The notes: a model not told the origin generated them from the letters alone. A DNA stretch of 64,000 nucleotides from Pelolinea submarina (GCF_003966975.1 NZ_AP018437.1:1488001-1552000), one strand, 5' to 3'; shown: positions 23,552-32,029, counted from the stretch's first letter. Made by a program: numbers and translations.

Positions 23552-24379
23552 TCATCTATCCCCTTTCATTTTAAAACCCAATTCAATTCCCCTGATATGT
23601 GCATATTTCTTGATGATTTCGACAAATAATGCTCCCCTGCTCTGCCGGATTTTTCCGGAAAGGGCCACATCCTTGACACTGGCTAATATCTCAAAAATAA
23701 CATTCTGTGGAATTTTATCGGCAATTTTTCGGTAGCATCCAAGACTTTTTGAGTCGCCAAGTTTATCGGCTATTTCTTGCGCCACATAATCCCGTTGAGT
23801 AACAGATCCGGATTGGTCTAGTTTGTCGGGCTTTTTTAGACCATACTGGCTCAAAATATCTCTTAATGATTCAACGGTTCCTTTCTCTTCTTTGTTGGAA
23901 ATTTGCAGATCTTCGTTAACGTTATTTATTATTTTCTTATTAATACTTAACTTCTTTAATGTTGTCGGGGTATCCCGATGCTGGAGTACCCCGATGCTGG
24001 GGTATCCCGACAACGGCTCATTTGCCTTATTATCGGCATTTTCCAGTCCAAGTATCTCCACAACGGTTCCAGAGGAAAACGAATTTGTTATGGGGTTTTT
24101 GTTCTGTGTCTTTTTTATTAAACCTTCTTTGATCAGCAGATTAATATATTTCCCCGCCGCCTCTCTGGATAATCCAGCGTAAGTGCCTACGGTTTTAGTA
24201 AAAAAATTGACAGGTCTGTTATTGAAATCACTTTCAATTTCGCATAATGCCAAATATACCGAACGAATCAACAAAAAGGTCTTTTTATCCTGGCCGTACT
24301 TGTCGCGCAGAAAACGCATAACGTTCTTATCCCACCAGGCAATCGGGTTTTTACGAAAAATTCTAACTTGATTATCCAT
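23552..24379 (-). CDS. Plasmid-type replication initiator-like winged-helix protein
   Basis: A 275-residue protein. Residues about 15-110 look like the winged-helix of plasmid or phage replication proteins (KTFLLIRSVYLALCEIESDF, YAGLSREAAGKYINLLIKEG). A linker with direct DNA repeats follows, and a C-terminal helical region (REIADKLGD-like; SRGALFVEIIKKYAHIRG) completes it. It lies upstream of nothing else on its strand but directly downstream of the RHH and ParA genes, a normal rep/par arrangement for a plasmid or an integrative element with plasmid ancestry. The internal 16-bp repeats could be iterons. Rep function is inferred from fold and context. Confidence 0.5.
   Translation of the reverse strand: MDNQVRIFRKNPIAWWDKNVMRFLRDKYGQDKKTFLLIRSVYLALCEIESDFNNRPVNFFTKTVGTYAGLSREAAGKYINLLIKEGLIKKTQNKNPITNSFSSGTVVEILGLENADNKANEPLSGYPSIGVLQHRDTPTTLKKLSINKKIINNVNEDLQISNKEEKGTVESLRDILSQYGLKKPDKLDQSGSVTQRDYVAQEIADKLGDSKSLGCYRKIADKIPQNVIFEILASVKDVALSGKIRQSRGALFVEIIKKYAHIRGIELGFKMKGDR
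23963..24013. repeat. 16-bp direct repeats with flanking inverted arms inside the rep-like gene
   Basis: GGGTATCCCGATGCTG (23968-23983) is followed directly by GAGTACCCCGATGCTG (23984-23999) and a partial third copy (24000-24010). The outer ends also form an inverted repeat (TTGTCGGGG-type at 23962-23970, TCCCGACAA at 24005-24013). Iterons placed in or beside the initiator gene are a classic origin layout; a protein-level repeat is the alternative. Confidence 0.5.
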
Positions 24380-24391
24380 ACTCTTATTTGA

Positions 24392-24417
24392 ATGACGTCA
24401 TGGCGTTATAACGTTAT
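24392..24417. promoter_or_regulatory. Cluster of three perfect 10-bp palindromes between rep-like and RHH genes
   Basis: ATGACGTCAT (24392-24401), CGTTATAACG (24404-24413) and ATAACGTTAT (24408-24417) are each their own reverse complement. They sit just upstream of the rep-like gene start and at the end of the RHH gene. They could be an operator or partition site. Confidence 0.5.
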
Positions 24418-24923
24418 GACTTTTTGACTTTATATACTAACGACTTCTCTCGATTTTGTTTAAAGTCATGAATAATATAAAGAAGCCCTAAACGCGCTAC
24501 TTCATTCAGGGATGTTTTAACCTTTAAGCTCCGTTTGAGATCATTGATCATATCCTCCGCGGCATAGTTTTCTTCATTCGTTAACCGCAGGGAAGAGTTG
24601 TGGGTTTCCGTATTTTCAATCGTGTCTTTCCAAACTCTACAATTGATTTCATGAAGTGATGACGTCGTCACTTCATTATTTACTTCACTCGTTTCTTTGT
24701 GAGTTAATGAGACATACTCTGTATGTGGCTGGTTAATTTGACCACTCTGGACTTTCTTCACCGGATTTTCGGATATGGTTTTCACAGGTGGCTTTGTTTT
24801 CTGGATGGTATTCTCAGGTTTAATGACGGGTGGGGGAGTGGTTGGGTGTTTTGAAAAGAATAATGATGCGCCGCCTTCCAACTCATTGGAAATAGCCAGG
24901 GTGTTTAGCTGTTTTTTACTCAT
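24414..24923 (-). CDS. ParA-partner DNA-binding protein (ribbon-helix-helix-like)
   Basis: A 169-residue protein. The first 110 residues are a disordered Pro/Thr/Lys-rich stretch. The C-terminal about 55 residues (SSLRLTNEENYAAEDMINDL, then KRSLKVKTSLNEVARLGLLY) look like a ribbon-helix-helix dimer domain, as in small centromere-binding partners of plasmid ParA proteins. Its start overlaps the ParA stop by 4 bp, so they are coupled. The expected action is binding of palindromic sites to repress the operon and to anchor ParA. Two palindromic clusters lie in and beside the gene (24392-24417 and 24651-24676). Confidence 0.65.
   Translation of the reverse strand: MSKKQLNTLAISNELEGGASLFFSKHPTTPPPVIKPENTIQKTKPPVKTISENPVKKVQSGQINQPHTEYVSLTHKETSEVNNEVTTSSLHEINCRVWKDTIENTETHNSSLRLTNEENYAAEDMINDLKRSLKVKTSLNEVARLGLLYIIHDFKQNREKSLVYKVKKS
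24651..24676. promoter_or_regulatory. 26-bp palindrome inside the RHH gene
   Basis: ATGAAGTGA and TCACTTCAT are perfect 9-bp arms around TGACGTCG. The centre shares TGACGTC with the palindrome at 24392-24401, which suggests two sites for one regulator or partition protein. Confidence 0.45.
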
Positions 24924-25672
24924 AAAGAGAATAGTTCAAAAATTAATTTCTGATAAGCTTGGGCAGCTTTGGATTTAGAATTGAATGTAAAAATATCCTG
25001 CTTATTCATGTGGGCGTCGCGGATGTCCACATTGCGGGGTATTATGGTTTTAAGGACATAATCCCGGTAAGTCTGGCGTAATATTTGCAGGGAAGTGGAG
25101 GTATTGATCGTCGGATCGCTCATCGTAAATAAAAAGCCCAGAATTTGTAGCGCCGGATTGAAATAACCTTGCACTTCTCTGATCGTTTTTGAAATCTGCA
25201 CGATACTGTCCAGTTCAAAATAGCCCGGAGCGACCGCTACCAACACCTTGTCTGCCGCCGTAAAAGCATTGATCGTCAGCCAAGACAACGCTGGGGGACA
25301 GTCGATAAGAATAAAGTCGTATTGGTTTTTAATTTGATCCAGTTCGGTTTTTAAACGGGCTTCGCGATGGTCAATAGCGGTGGTCAATTCGATATCAGTA
25401 TTGGAGAGCAAAATATGGGATGGAACGATGCTGAGGCAGGGCAGGGGAGTATCGTGGATAGGAAGGGGCTTTTTTCCCAGAATAGTGGTGTAGATTGTCT
25501 GTTCAAAGGTCAGTTTGGGATAATTGGGGAGCAGCACTTTGGAAGCGTTAGCCTGAGAGTCGATATCGATCAATAGTGTCTTTTTATTTTTATGGGCTAA
25601 ACCTGCTGCCAGTGAAATGGACGTGGTTGTTTTTCCGGTACCGCCTTTTTGAGATGCAACTGCAATAATCAT
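24920..25672 (-). CDS. parA: ParA-family partition ATPase
   Basis: A protein of about 250 residues from ATG 25672; longer in-frame starts (to 25756) add residues before the conserved N-terminus. The deviant Walker A MIIAVASQKGGTGKTTTSIS is at the extreme N-terminus, then the switch LLIDIDSQANASK and FILIDCPPALSWLT. This is the short ParA (type Ib-like) form, without an N-terminal HTH. It uses ATP-dependent DNA binding to segregate plasmids or integrative elements. The RHH partner follows with a 4-bp overlap, and the rep-like gene is next, giving a plasmid maintenance cassette inside the chromosome. Confidence 0.85.
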   Translation of the reverse strand: MIIAVASQKGGTGKTTTSISLAAGLAHKNKKTLLIDIDSQANASKVLLPNYPKLTFEQTIYTTILGKKPLPIHDTPLPCLSIVPSHILLSNTDIELTTAIDHREARLKTELDQIKNQYDFILIDCPPALSWLTINAFTAADKVLVAVAPGYFELDSIVQISKTIREVQGYFNPALQILGFLFTMSDPTINTSTSLQILRQTYRDYVLKTIIPRNVDIRDAHMNKQDIFTFNSKSKAAQAYQKLIFELFSL

Positions 25673-25833
25673 AACCGTGAACCTGTTCAAAGCCATAACT
25701 GGTTCTTTAAACAAGTTGGATAATTCAGGATAGCGGATAGAATGGGTGATTGTCAATCAGGAAAACTGAAGAAGATTTTGTCTTTCATTTATTAAAAATG
25801 AAAACGCAGTCTCATCATCTTGTCTTGGTATAT

Positions 25834-26253
25834 TTATAAATTGATATCCACAGATACTTTCTTACTTATTATCTTCACTAAATCACCATACACATTTTCA
25901 AAAAAATATACATTGTAATCGACAGGCAATTTTCTATAGTCAAGATTAGGTAAGCTAAAATTATTAAAATCCTTGGCAATAGAATCTGAAACAAAATTAT
26001 CTATTATGGAACAATCTTTTTTCTTTCCCCAACTAACAATTTCTATAGAAGAATCATAATTGTTCGTGGATAATTTAGAAATTGCAAAAAGAATACAATT
26101 GTCAAAAGTAAATTTGATTTCCTTGTCTTTAAATTCAGGGTTAAAACCATACTCTGGCATAGTAACCAGAATTACTCTTGATTTGGAACAATTAAAATCA
26201 ATCGAAGTTATTCTCAAAGCTGTAATTTTTTTATTTATTTCTTCAAAAGTCAT
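25834..26253 (-). CDS. Immunity-like hypothetical protein
   Basis: A protein of about 139 residues from ATG 26253; a GTG at 26289 would lie inside an inverted repeat and is less likely. It is acidic, small and soluble, with alternating strands (KEIKFTFDNCILFAISKL, DSSIEIVSWGKKKD). This is the usual look of an immunity protein for a polymorphic toxin. It lies directly downstream, on the same strand, of a broken toxin fragment (26370-26635), separated by a nested inverted repeat. No immunity family is named with confidence. Confidence 0.45.
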   Translation of the reverse strand: MTFEEINKKITALRITSIDFNCSKSRVILVTMPEYGFNPEFKDKEIKFTFDNCILFAISKLSTNNYDSSIEIVSWGKKKDCSIIDNFVSDSIAKDFNNFSLPNLDYRKLPVDYNVYFFENVYGDLVKIISKKVSVDINL

Positions 26254-26279
26254 ACTGTAAAAGAAAGTTAAAATATTTT

Positions 26280-26365
26280 CACAGAGCACTTTTTACAATC
26301 ACCAAGGGTTGTCCTCCTGTCTTTCGACAGAAGGACAATTACCTAAGTGAGCAAAGTGCTCTGTG
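26280..26365. repeat. Nested double inverted repeat between toxin relic and immunity-like gene
   Basis: The outer arms CACAGAGCACT (26280-26290) and AGTGCTCTGTG (26355-26365) are perfect 11-bp complements. Inside lies a second stem TGTCCTCCTGTC (26310-26321) with GACAGAAGGACA (26326-26337), one mismatch, loop TTTC or similar. There is no T run for a normal terminator. It could be a recombination (attC-like) site, a bidirectional hairpin or a regulator of the immunity gene. Confidence 0.5.
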
Positions 26366-26369
26366 GCGG

Positions 26370-26635
26370 TCAATCCATACCAAAAGTAAAACGCTCCGGC
26401 GGTTTACCGTCTCGATACGTCGAGATAGTTAAACCATCAGGATGTTGATGTAGGTGGGTGGAAATACCAGGTTCGTTATTGTCTCGAAGAACCTTTCCGG
26501 TATCACCACGCTGATTCTGCCAGGCTCCACTATAAAATCCGGGAACCGATCCAGCATCTGCGTTTGGATTGTTTGGAGGAACAAAATTACGCGGAGATAT
26601 AGTATCCCTAACCTTTCTTTTTTATGGTGAGCATA
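26370..26635 (-). pseudogene. C-terminal fragment of a polymorphic (Rhs/WXG-type) toxin
   Basis: The minus-strand frame ending at TGA 26370-26372 has no start codon and opens directly after a stop near 26635. It reads like a toxin tip: NFVPPNNPNADAGSVPGFYS, GAWQNQRGDTGKVLRDNNEP, then GISTHLHQHPDGLTISTYRD. The His-rich end and the downstream immunity-like gene are typical of polymorphic toxin cassettes. The N-terminal delivery part is missing, so this is an orphan tip or a relic left by recombination. Confidence 0.5.
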
Positions 26636-27016
26636 TGGCGACATACACTCGGGTGAATAAGAACTGACTTGTAGTTTTACGCATTTGTAGAAAGCTACAA
26701 ATCCAATAACAAGTCTACGAAAAGTCTCCTTTCTGGTTTGGAATCAACCGGTGTTTTAAAGAACTGTCGTTATTTTTATCGAGCATATACGATAAATACG
26801 ACAGCAATAGTCTATATTATTTTTTTTAAAAATCAAGAATCAAGTAATATATGTAGCAAATATATATATTTATGAGCTAATCCCATTATGGGATCGCTTT
26901 TCCAGATATCCGAAATCTAAGGGGGTGGATGATTGCTTATGCAATTTCTAAGCTATGTCTCGATAGTACTAATACGCCGGGAACGAACTAGAGGGAATAA
27001 TGGATAAGGATAATAA
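26636..27016. other. Non-coding gap with three hairpins
   Basis: I see no gene here. Three inverted repeats stand out: ATTTGTAG-AAAG-CTACAAAT at 26683-26702; a long imperfect one at 26765-26803 with TTATCG/CGATAA arms flanked by TGTCGT/ACGACA-like ends; and ATCCCATTATGGGAT at 26879-26893. They may be operators or relic transposon ends; none has a T run. Confidence 0.35.
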
Positions 27017-27244
27017 CCAGCGCCAAATTTTGAAAAATTGCCCAGGGCAATTGGTCTATCAAAGCCGGAACATTTAACCTACCGAGCCAAAAAAGAAATG
27101 TTCGAGGAAATATTTTAAAACGATAAACCGCTAAACCATGACGCGCAACAGTTCCTATTATTGATCGCACCAGAGTTGCCAATGGTTGCAGAAGTTTTGG
27201 CAGAAACGATTATGGCTAGGGGGATGGTCGTAATGTTGATATGA
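27017..27244 (+). pseudogene. Broken gene of unknown family
   Basis: One plus-strand frame without a start reads PAPNFEKLPRAIGLSKPEHL, TYRAKKEMFEEIF, a TAA stop near 27116, then NDKPLNHDAQQFLLLIAPEL, PMVAEVLAETIMARGMVVML. The even hydrophobic periodicity on both sides of the stop shows a former protein. I do not recognise the family. Confidence 0.4.
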
Positions 27245-27371
27245 AGATGGGATAATTATTTCACTATAGTATCCACGCGAGATATTGGTTGCATGGATTT
27301 AACCATTCATATACAATGAAAGAAGTATCGAGCGTTTCAAGAAATAATTCCTTTTTATTCGGGGAGGTTAT

Positions 27372-29981
27372 ATGCCAGGCACGAAATTGTTCAATTGTGA
27401 TTTACATATACATACACCATTTTCAGCGTGCTATAAAGAGAAAAGTGTGACACCAGAGATGATAGTCGCGAAAGCCATTGAAAAAGAATTGGATGTTATT
27501 GCGATTACCGATCATAACACTAATGAGGGTATTGAGGATATTCTCATTGCCGCAAAGGAAACAAAACTTTTTGTTTTTCCAGGGGTTGAGATTACTGCGG
27601 ATGGCGGACATGTATTAGCACTATTTGATCCAGACACAGAAGTTGTTTCTAAGATTGATGACGTATTAACATCATGCGGAATTCCTAAAGATAAACGAGG
27701 AAAAGAAGAAGCTATTGGAAATGATATAAACGAAGTAATCAACACCATTGTCGGAGATTATGGTGGATTAGCTATTGCAGCACATGCTGACGGAAAAAAA
27801 GGATTTCTAAAATCAAATGATCAAGGACAATCTCGTATAAAAATCTATAAAAATCCTAACTTGGCGGCGATGGAACTTATTAATATGCAAAAACACCTTT
27901 TCTATTTAGAAGGGAAAGATTCAAATTATTCTCGATCTATGCCAAGTATACAGAACTCTGATGCACATTCTCTTGCAGAAATTGGATTAAAGTTCACAAA
28001 AATTAAAATGGATACCCCGTCCATTTTTGGTTTAAAACTTGCTTTAAATGACCCTTATTTACGAGTGAAATTTCCGGAAACATGGGTAGCGACTAGTTAT
28101 CCTATAATAAAAAGTTTAAAAGTAAGTCAAGGCTATCTTTCTGGCCAAGTTTTTGAATTTAACAGTAAGCTAAATTGTTTACTTGGTGGTGCTGGAAGTG
28201 GAAAGAGTACCATTATTGAATTCTTAAGGTTTGTATTAAATCAAGTATCAGATATTAAAGATATAAAAAATGATTGCAAAGGAAAACTAATAGATTTAGC
28301 AGGAATTGGATCTTTATTCACAGTCGAAATTGTTAATAAAAATGGCGAAGAATTAATCGTTGAAAGAATATTTGATAATTTCGAAAACCCTATAACAATT
28401 TCATATAAAAAAGACAATTCTATTTTGGAAGATATTAACATAAATGAATATTTTCCTATTTCAGCTTATAGCCAGGGTGAAGCCATAATCATTTCCAAAA
28501 ACCCATTGGCGCAACTAGATTTAGTTGATAAACACTTGGTTATCCAAGAATTTAAAAACAATATCGAAGATGGGTATAAGTCCTTAGATTCACAAATCGA
28601 TTTAATTTTGAAATTGGAAACCACAATTGAAGAAAAAGAAGGAAATAAAAAGAGTATTTCTACTACAAAAGCAAAAATTAATATTCTCTCCGATGAATTA
28701 CAAACAATTACTTCTGTTCAAAAGGAACCTGTTTTCAAAACTCATCAAATGTGGAAAACTGAAGAAGATTTTTTTAGAAAATATAAGGATAATATCCCGA
28801 CAACAAAAACATGGGTTACAGAGTATTTTACTGATCCAAATATACCACTTGTTAATATTGAGAAAATCGAAGAAAATACACCTAACAAAGCTTTAATAAA
28901 TAGCATTATTAATAGAAATACAGAGATTAAGAAGAGTTTTGTTGACACAAAGAAAGTAATCTTAGACAAAGTAAGTGAAATTGAAAAAGAATTCATAGAC
29001 GATGAACAAAAATGGAAGGCTCTATTTCAAAAACATCAAGATGATTATGAAGAACTTGTACAGAAATATGATGTAAAAAGAATTGAAGAAATTAATAATG
29101 ACCTGGATGGTTTGAGAAAAACAAAGAACAAATTATTAGAAAAGAAAAAAGAAATCGACGATGCGGAAAAACAACTTTCTCTTTTAATGAAAACAAGAGG
29201 AAAGATAATTCAAACGATCAACGATTCAAAAGGAAGGATATTTGTTCTTAGGGATCAGTATATAAAGAAAATAAATAAATCGATTCCTGAATTAAGAATT
29301 TCATTAATTCCTAATAAAATTTTTGGAAAATATGAATCCCTATTGATCGAATTAATGAAAGGTTCATATTGTAAGCAACAAATAATAGATGAAATTATTA
29401 AAAATGTTCCCCCGCATAATTTAATACAAATCATAAAGAACAATGATTTACAACGGTTTCAAAACGAGATTGAATTAGGAGATTGGAATGAAAAGATTAT
29501 TAATCAATTTAATTTAAAGAAAGAGTTTATATATAAACTTGAATCCCTTCGAATTGAAGATTTTCTCGAAATATCTTTTAAGGTAGGTGAAGAAGTTTTT
29601 AAGCCACTAGAAAAACTTTCAACAGGGCAAAAAGCTACTGTAATAGTTTTACTTTCAATGTTAGATGGTATTTCCCCAATTATTTTCGATCAACCTGAAG
29701 ATGCATTATATACACCGTTTATTTATTCGAGCGTAGTAAAACTCGTACGAAAATCAAAAGAGAGCAGACAATTTATTTTTGCAACACACAATTCCAATAT
29801 TGCTGTTGCATCAGATCTAGATCTAGGAATAGTTCTTGAGAGTACATCTTCAACAACATCAATTGACTCATCTGGTGGATTAGATAATTCAAGAATAAAT
29901 AAATTAGTAGTATTGCATTTAGAAGGTGGAGAAGATGCGATTAACAAACGATTGCACCAATACCAAATAGAATTCAGTTAG
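27372..29981 (+). CDS. TrlF-family PHP-domain/SMC-like ATPase
   Basis: An 869-residue protein; GGGGAGG precedes the ATG. The N-terminal PHP phosphoesterase domain (about 1-230) has CDLHIHTPFSACYKE, VIAITDHNTNEG, GVEIT, AIAAHADG and NSDAH, the usual metal-binding His/Asp set. It is fused to an SMC/ABC-type ATPase: Walker A LLGGAGSGKSTIIEF near residue 272, a long coiled coil (about 390-640), the signature LSTGQKA, Walker B IIFDQPEDAL and the ATHNSN switch. The PHP-ATPase (TrlF) family occurs on mobile islands and is thought to act in defence or DNA/RNA processing. The gene stands alone upstream of the integrase genes. A weak AT-rich hairpin follows at 29993-30011. Confidence 0.8.
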   Translation: MPGTKLFNCDLHIHTPFSACYKEKSVTPEMIVAKAIEKELDVIAITDHNTNEGIEDILIAAKETKLFVFPGVEITADGGHVLALFDPDTEVVSKIDDVLTSCGIPKDKRGKEEAIGNDINEVINTIVGDYGGLAIAAHADGKKGFLKSNDQGQSRIKIYKNPNLAAMELINMQKHLFYLEGKDSNYSRSMPSIQNSDAHSLAEIGLKFTKIKMDTPSIFGLKLALNDPYLRVKFPETWVATSYPIIKSLKVSQGYLSGQVFEFNSKLNCLLGGAGSGKSTIIEFLRFVLNQVSDIKDIKNDCKGKLIDLAGIGSLFTVEIVNKNGEELIVERIFDNFENPITISYKKDNSILEDININEYFPISAYSQGEAIIISKNPLAQLDLVDKHLVIQEFKNNIEDGYKSLDSQIDLILKLETTIEEKEGNKKSISTTKAKINILSDELQTITSVQKEPVFKTHQMWKTEEDFFRKYKDNIPTTKTWVTEYFTDPNIPLVNIEKIEENTPNKALINSIINRNTEIKKSFVDTKKVILDKVSEIEKEFIDDEQKWKALFQKHQDDYEELVQKYDVKRIEEINNDLDGLRKTKNKLLEKKKEIDDAEKQLSLLMKTRGKIIQTINDSKGRIFVLRDQYIKKINKSIPELRISLIPNKIFGKYESLLIELMKGSYCKQQIIDEIIKNVPPHNLIQIIKNNDLQRFQNEIELGDWNEKIINQFNLKKEFIYKLESLRIEDFLEISFKVGEEVFKPLEKLSTGQKATVIVLLSMLDGISPIIFDQPEDALYTPFIYSSVVKLVRKSKESRQFIFATHNSNIAVASDLDLGIVLESTSSTTSIDSSGGLDNSRINKLVVLHLEGGEDAINKRLHQYQIEFS

Positions 29982-30180
29982 TTTACACTTTTCTAGTATA
30001 AAAAATACTAGCATTCCCTTATACCTAGGGATATTTGCTATATTCAGACTTTCCAGGTTTTCCCCTAAAGCTTTTAGGATTTTATTATTTTCAATACACA
30101 GGTTCATTCCTTGGACGACAGACAAATCGTCTCGATTTCTGTAAGCTATAGACAATCGAATACAGAAAGGACGGTCAGAG

Positions 30181-30405
30181 ATGGAAGAGAAAATTATCCA
30201 AGTGAACGGAGAAGTAAAACTACTGCGGGCGGCGGAAGTGGCACAAATTCTCAATGTCAGCCGAGCGTTTGCTTATCGGTTGATGCAACAGGGAAAAATT
30301 CGCACGGTGGCCATTGCTAAATCTCGCCGGGTACGTCCGATAGATTTACAAGATTTTATCAATCAGAATTTATCACCTGTTTGCGATTATTCCCTGATGA
30401 AATAG
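30181..30405 (+). CDS. Excisionase-family HTH protein
   Basis: A 74-residue protein with a MerR-like winged-helix as in excisionases: LLRAAEVAQILNVSRAFAYR, LMQQGKIRTVAIAKSRRVRP, then DLQDFI. Such proteins bend DNA at attachment sites to favour excision or silence the integrase promoter. GGACGGTCAGAG upstream includes a weak ribosome site. It lies 124 bp before the tyrosine integrase, the normal xis-int order. Confidence 0.8.
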   Translation: MEEKIIQVNGEVKLLRAAEVAQILNVSRAFAYRLMQQGKIRTVAIAKSRRVRPIDLQDFINQNLSPVCDYSLMK

Positions 30406-30529
30406 CCATGATTAACACTCTGCTCTGCTGGTCTTACAGTACAATAGCCATGGAAATATTGGACTTTAACAGCTTAATATGGCAGAGCAAAGTCGCCTTT
30501 CCTTTTACATTCAGAAAGGAATAAAGGAA

Positions 30530-31702
30530 ATGGCGAAAAGTATTCGTGGTAGAAATGAAGGTTCGATCTCCAAACGACCCAACGGCAAATGGCGGGCGCA
30601 ATTATCCCTGAATGGCAAGCGGATCAGTTTTGGATCTACATCGAAAGAAGAATGCCAGGTCTGGTTGAGAAAAATGCTTAACAATTTGGATCGGGGCATG
30701 GACTATGAAGGCGGAAAGACTAACCTCAAAGATTATCTGGCTTTGTGGCTGGAATCCAATCAAACCACATTACGCCCAAAAACTGCTTACCAATATGCTC
30801 AGATTATCAGGTTGCACATCATTCCTTACTTGGGGGAGATCATTCTCAAGGATCTTCGCCAGAGTAGGGTGGAGCAATTTTATGGAGAGTTATTAAAAGC
30901 TGGGGTGGGTACCCGTACCATTCGATTGACCCATTCCGTACTCCACCGGGCATTAGAGAAAGCGCTGGGCTATGGTTTGATTCTGAGCAACCCGGCACAT
31001 GGTGCTGCTTTGCCTCGTCGCAATCAAACAGAAATGTCCGTTCTCGATGAGAGCCAGGTATCCCTGTTTTTAGTTGCCGCTCATAGTAGTCAGCATGAAG
31101 CTTTGTATCATCTGGCAGTGATCACCGGTATGCGCCAGGCAGAACTTTTGGGTTTGAAATGGTCTGATTTGCAGTGGATTTCCGGTACGTTACATGTCAG
31201 GCGACAGGTTCAACATGTACCCGGGCAGGGCTGGAGTTTCATCGAACCCAAAACCCGGGCAGGGCGGCGAGCGGTTGAATTAGGTGAAGGCAGTTTGCAG
31301 GCCTTACGACTACACCTGGAGCGTCAGGAGTTACAGAAGATGATCATGGGGCAACGCTGGAAAGAGAATAATTTAATCTTTCCTTCGTCAGTTGGAACGC
31401 CATTGAACCCCAGTAACCTTCGAATGGACTTCAATCGCGTATTAGATCACGCCGGAATCCCCAGAGTCCGTTTTCATGATTTGCGCCACACCGCAGCTTC
31501 TCTGATGCTCAATCATGGCATTCCAGTGATCGTTGTCTCGAAAATATTAGGGCATTCCAAACCCAGCGTCACCCTCGATATCTATGGTCACCTTTATCAT
31601 GAAATGCAGACTGAAGCAGCCCAAATCATGGATCGATTGGTCACACCAATTGAAGTGGATTTACTCGAGACTGCATCAAACCCGATTCACAACATTCATT
31701 GA
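30530..31702 (+). CDS. int: Tyrosine-type site-specific integrase
   Basis: A protein of about 390 residues from ATG 30530 (ribosome site AGAAAGGA at 30513-30520); an upstream in-frame start at 30479 is less likely. An arm-binding domain (GSISKRPNGKWRAQLSLNGK) and a SAM-like core-binding domain precede the catalytic domain, whose residues are visible: Arg in TGMRQAELLGLKW, the His-x-x-Arg box HDLRHTAASLML, Gly-His in KILGHSKPSVTL and the nucleophile Tyr in DIYGHLYHEM. It catalyses integration and excision of the element. The stop is about 115 bp from tRNA-Arg(TCG), pointing to that tRNA as the attachment target. Confidence 0.9.
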   Translation: MAKSIRGRNEGSISKRPNGKWRAQLSLNGKRISFGSTSKEECQVWLRKMLNNLDRGMDYEGGKTNLKDYLALWLESNQTTLRPKTAYQYAQIIRLHIIPYLGEIILKDLRQSRVEQFYGELLKAGVGTRTIRLTHSVLHRALEKALGYGLILSNPAHGAALPRRNQTEMSVLDESQVSLFLVAAHSSQHEALYHLAVITGMRQAELLGLKWSDLQWISGTLHVRRQVQHVPGQGWSFIEPKTRAGRRAVELGEGSLQALRLHLERQELQKMIMGQRWKENNLIFPSSVGTPLNPSNLRMDFNRVLDHAGIPRVRFHDLRHTAASLMLNHGIPVIVVSKILGHSKPSVTLDIYGHLYHEMQTEAAQIMDRLVTPIEVDLLETASNPIHNIH

Positions 31703-31710
31703 GATGATCA

Positions 31711-31740
31711 AACTGCACCCATCTGCACCAAACTGCACCA
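31711..31740. repeat. Three 10-bp direct repeats between int and tRNA-Arg (candidate arm-type sites)
   Basis: AACTGCACCC, ATCTGCACCA and AACTGCACCA follow each other without a gap, with the core CTGCACC exactly every 10 bp, one helical turn. Short phased repeats beside int and the attachment site are typical of integrase arm-binding or excisionase sites. A small hairpin (CCTGCT/AGCAGG, 31752-31769) follows. Confidence 0.5.
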
Positions 31741-31816
31741 GAAAAAAAGAACCTGCTCAAAAAAGCAGGGTTAACACGCCAGATATGGGGGGTAATAGGG
31801 GAGTGTGCTCTACATT

Positions 31817-31892
31817 TGGCGCCCCCGCCGAGATTCGAACTCGGAACCTACTGATTCGAAGTCAGGCGCTCTGTCCATTGAGCTACGGGGGC
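31817..31892 (-). tRNA. tRNA-Arg (anticodon TCG)
   Basis: On the minus strand the gene starts GCCCCCGTAGCTCAATGGAC and has a complete cloverleaf: acceptor GCCCCCG/CGGGGGC, D arm with GCTC/GAGC, anticodon arm with loop CTTCGAA, and T arm with GTTCGAATC. The CCA end is encoded (31817-31819). The integrase side faces its 3' end, the common insertion point for such elements. Confidence 0.92.
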
Positions 31893-31985
31893 GACGTGTA
31901 AATTATACCCGAATGTAGCGGGGCATAGATGCTCCATTATCCCCCATAGGTGTATTAATAATTTATCTATACACCATATATATAC

Positions 31986-32013
31986 TTGACAAAACTGTAA
32001 AACATTGTATTAT
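31986..32013 (+). promoter_or_regulatory. Sigma70-type promoter of the Tad/Flp operon leader
   Basis: TTGACA (31986-31991) is followed after 16 bp by TATTAT (32008-32013), with further TATATA steps. A start near 32020 would place the riboswitch at the extreme 5' end of the transcript. Confidence 0.65.
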
Positions 32014-32029
32014 ATATACAGGTAAGACT

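Noticed and set aside
23963-24013. CRISPR-like or transposon-end reading of the 16-bp repeats
   Set aside because: There are fewer than three units, no spacers and no transposase; an iteron or coding repeat explains them better.
1-31816. Second copy of the tRNA-Arg 3' end as left attachment site
   Set aside because: No convincing repeat of the tRNA end was found by eye; it may lie left of the window, so no att pair is claimed.
31584-31901. Open frame running from the integrase gene through tRNA-Arg
   Set aside because: It is in another frame of int and covers a complete tRNA on the opposite strand.
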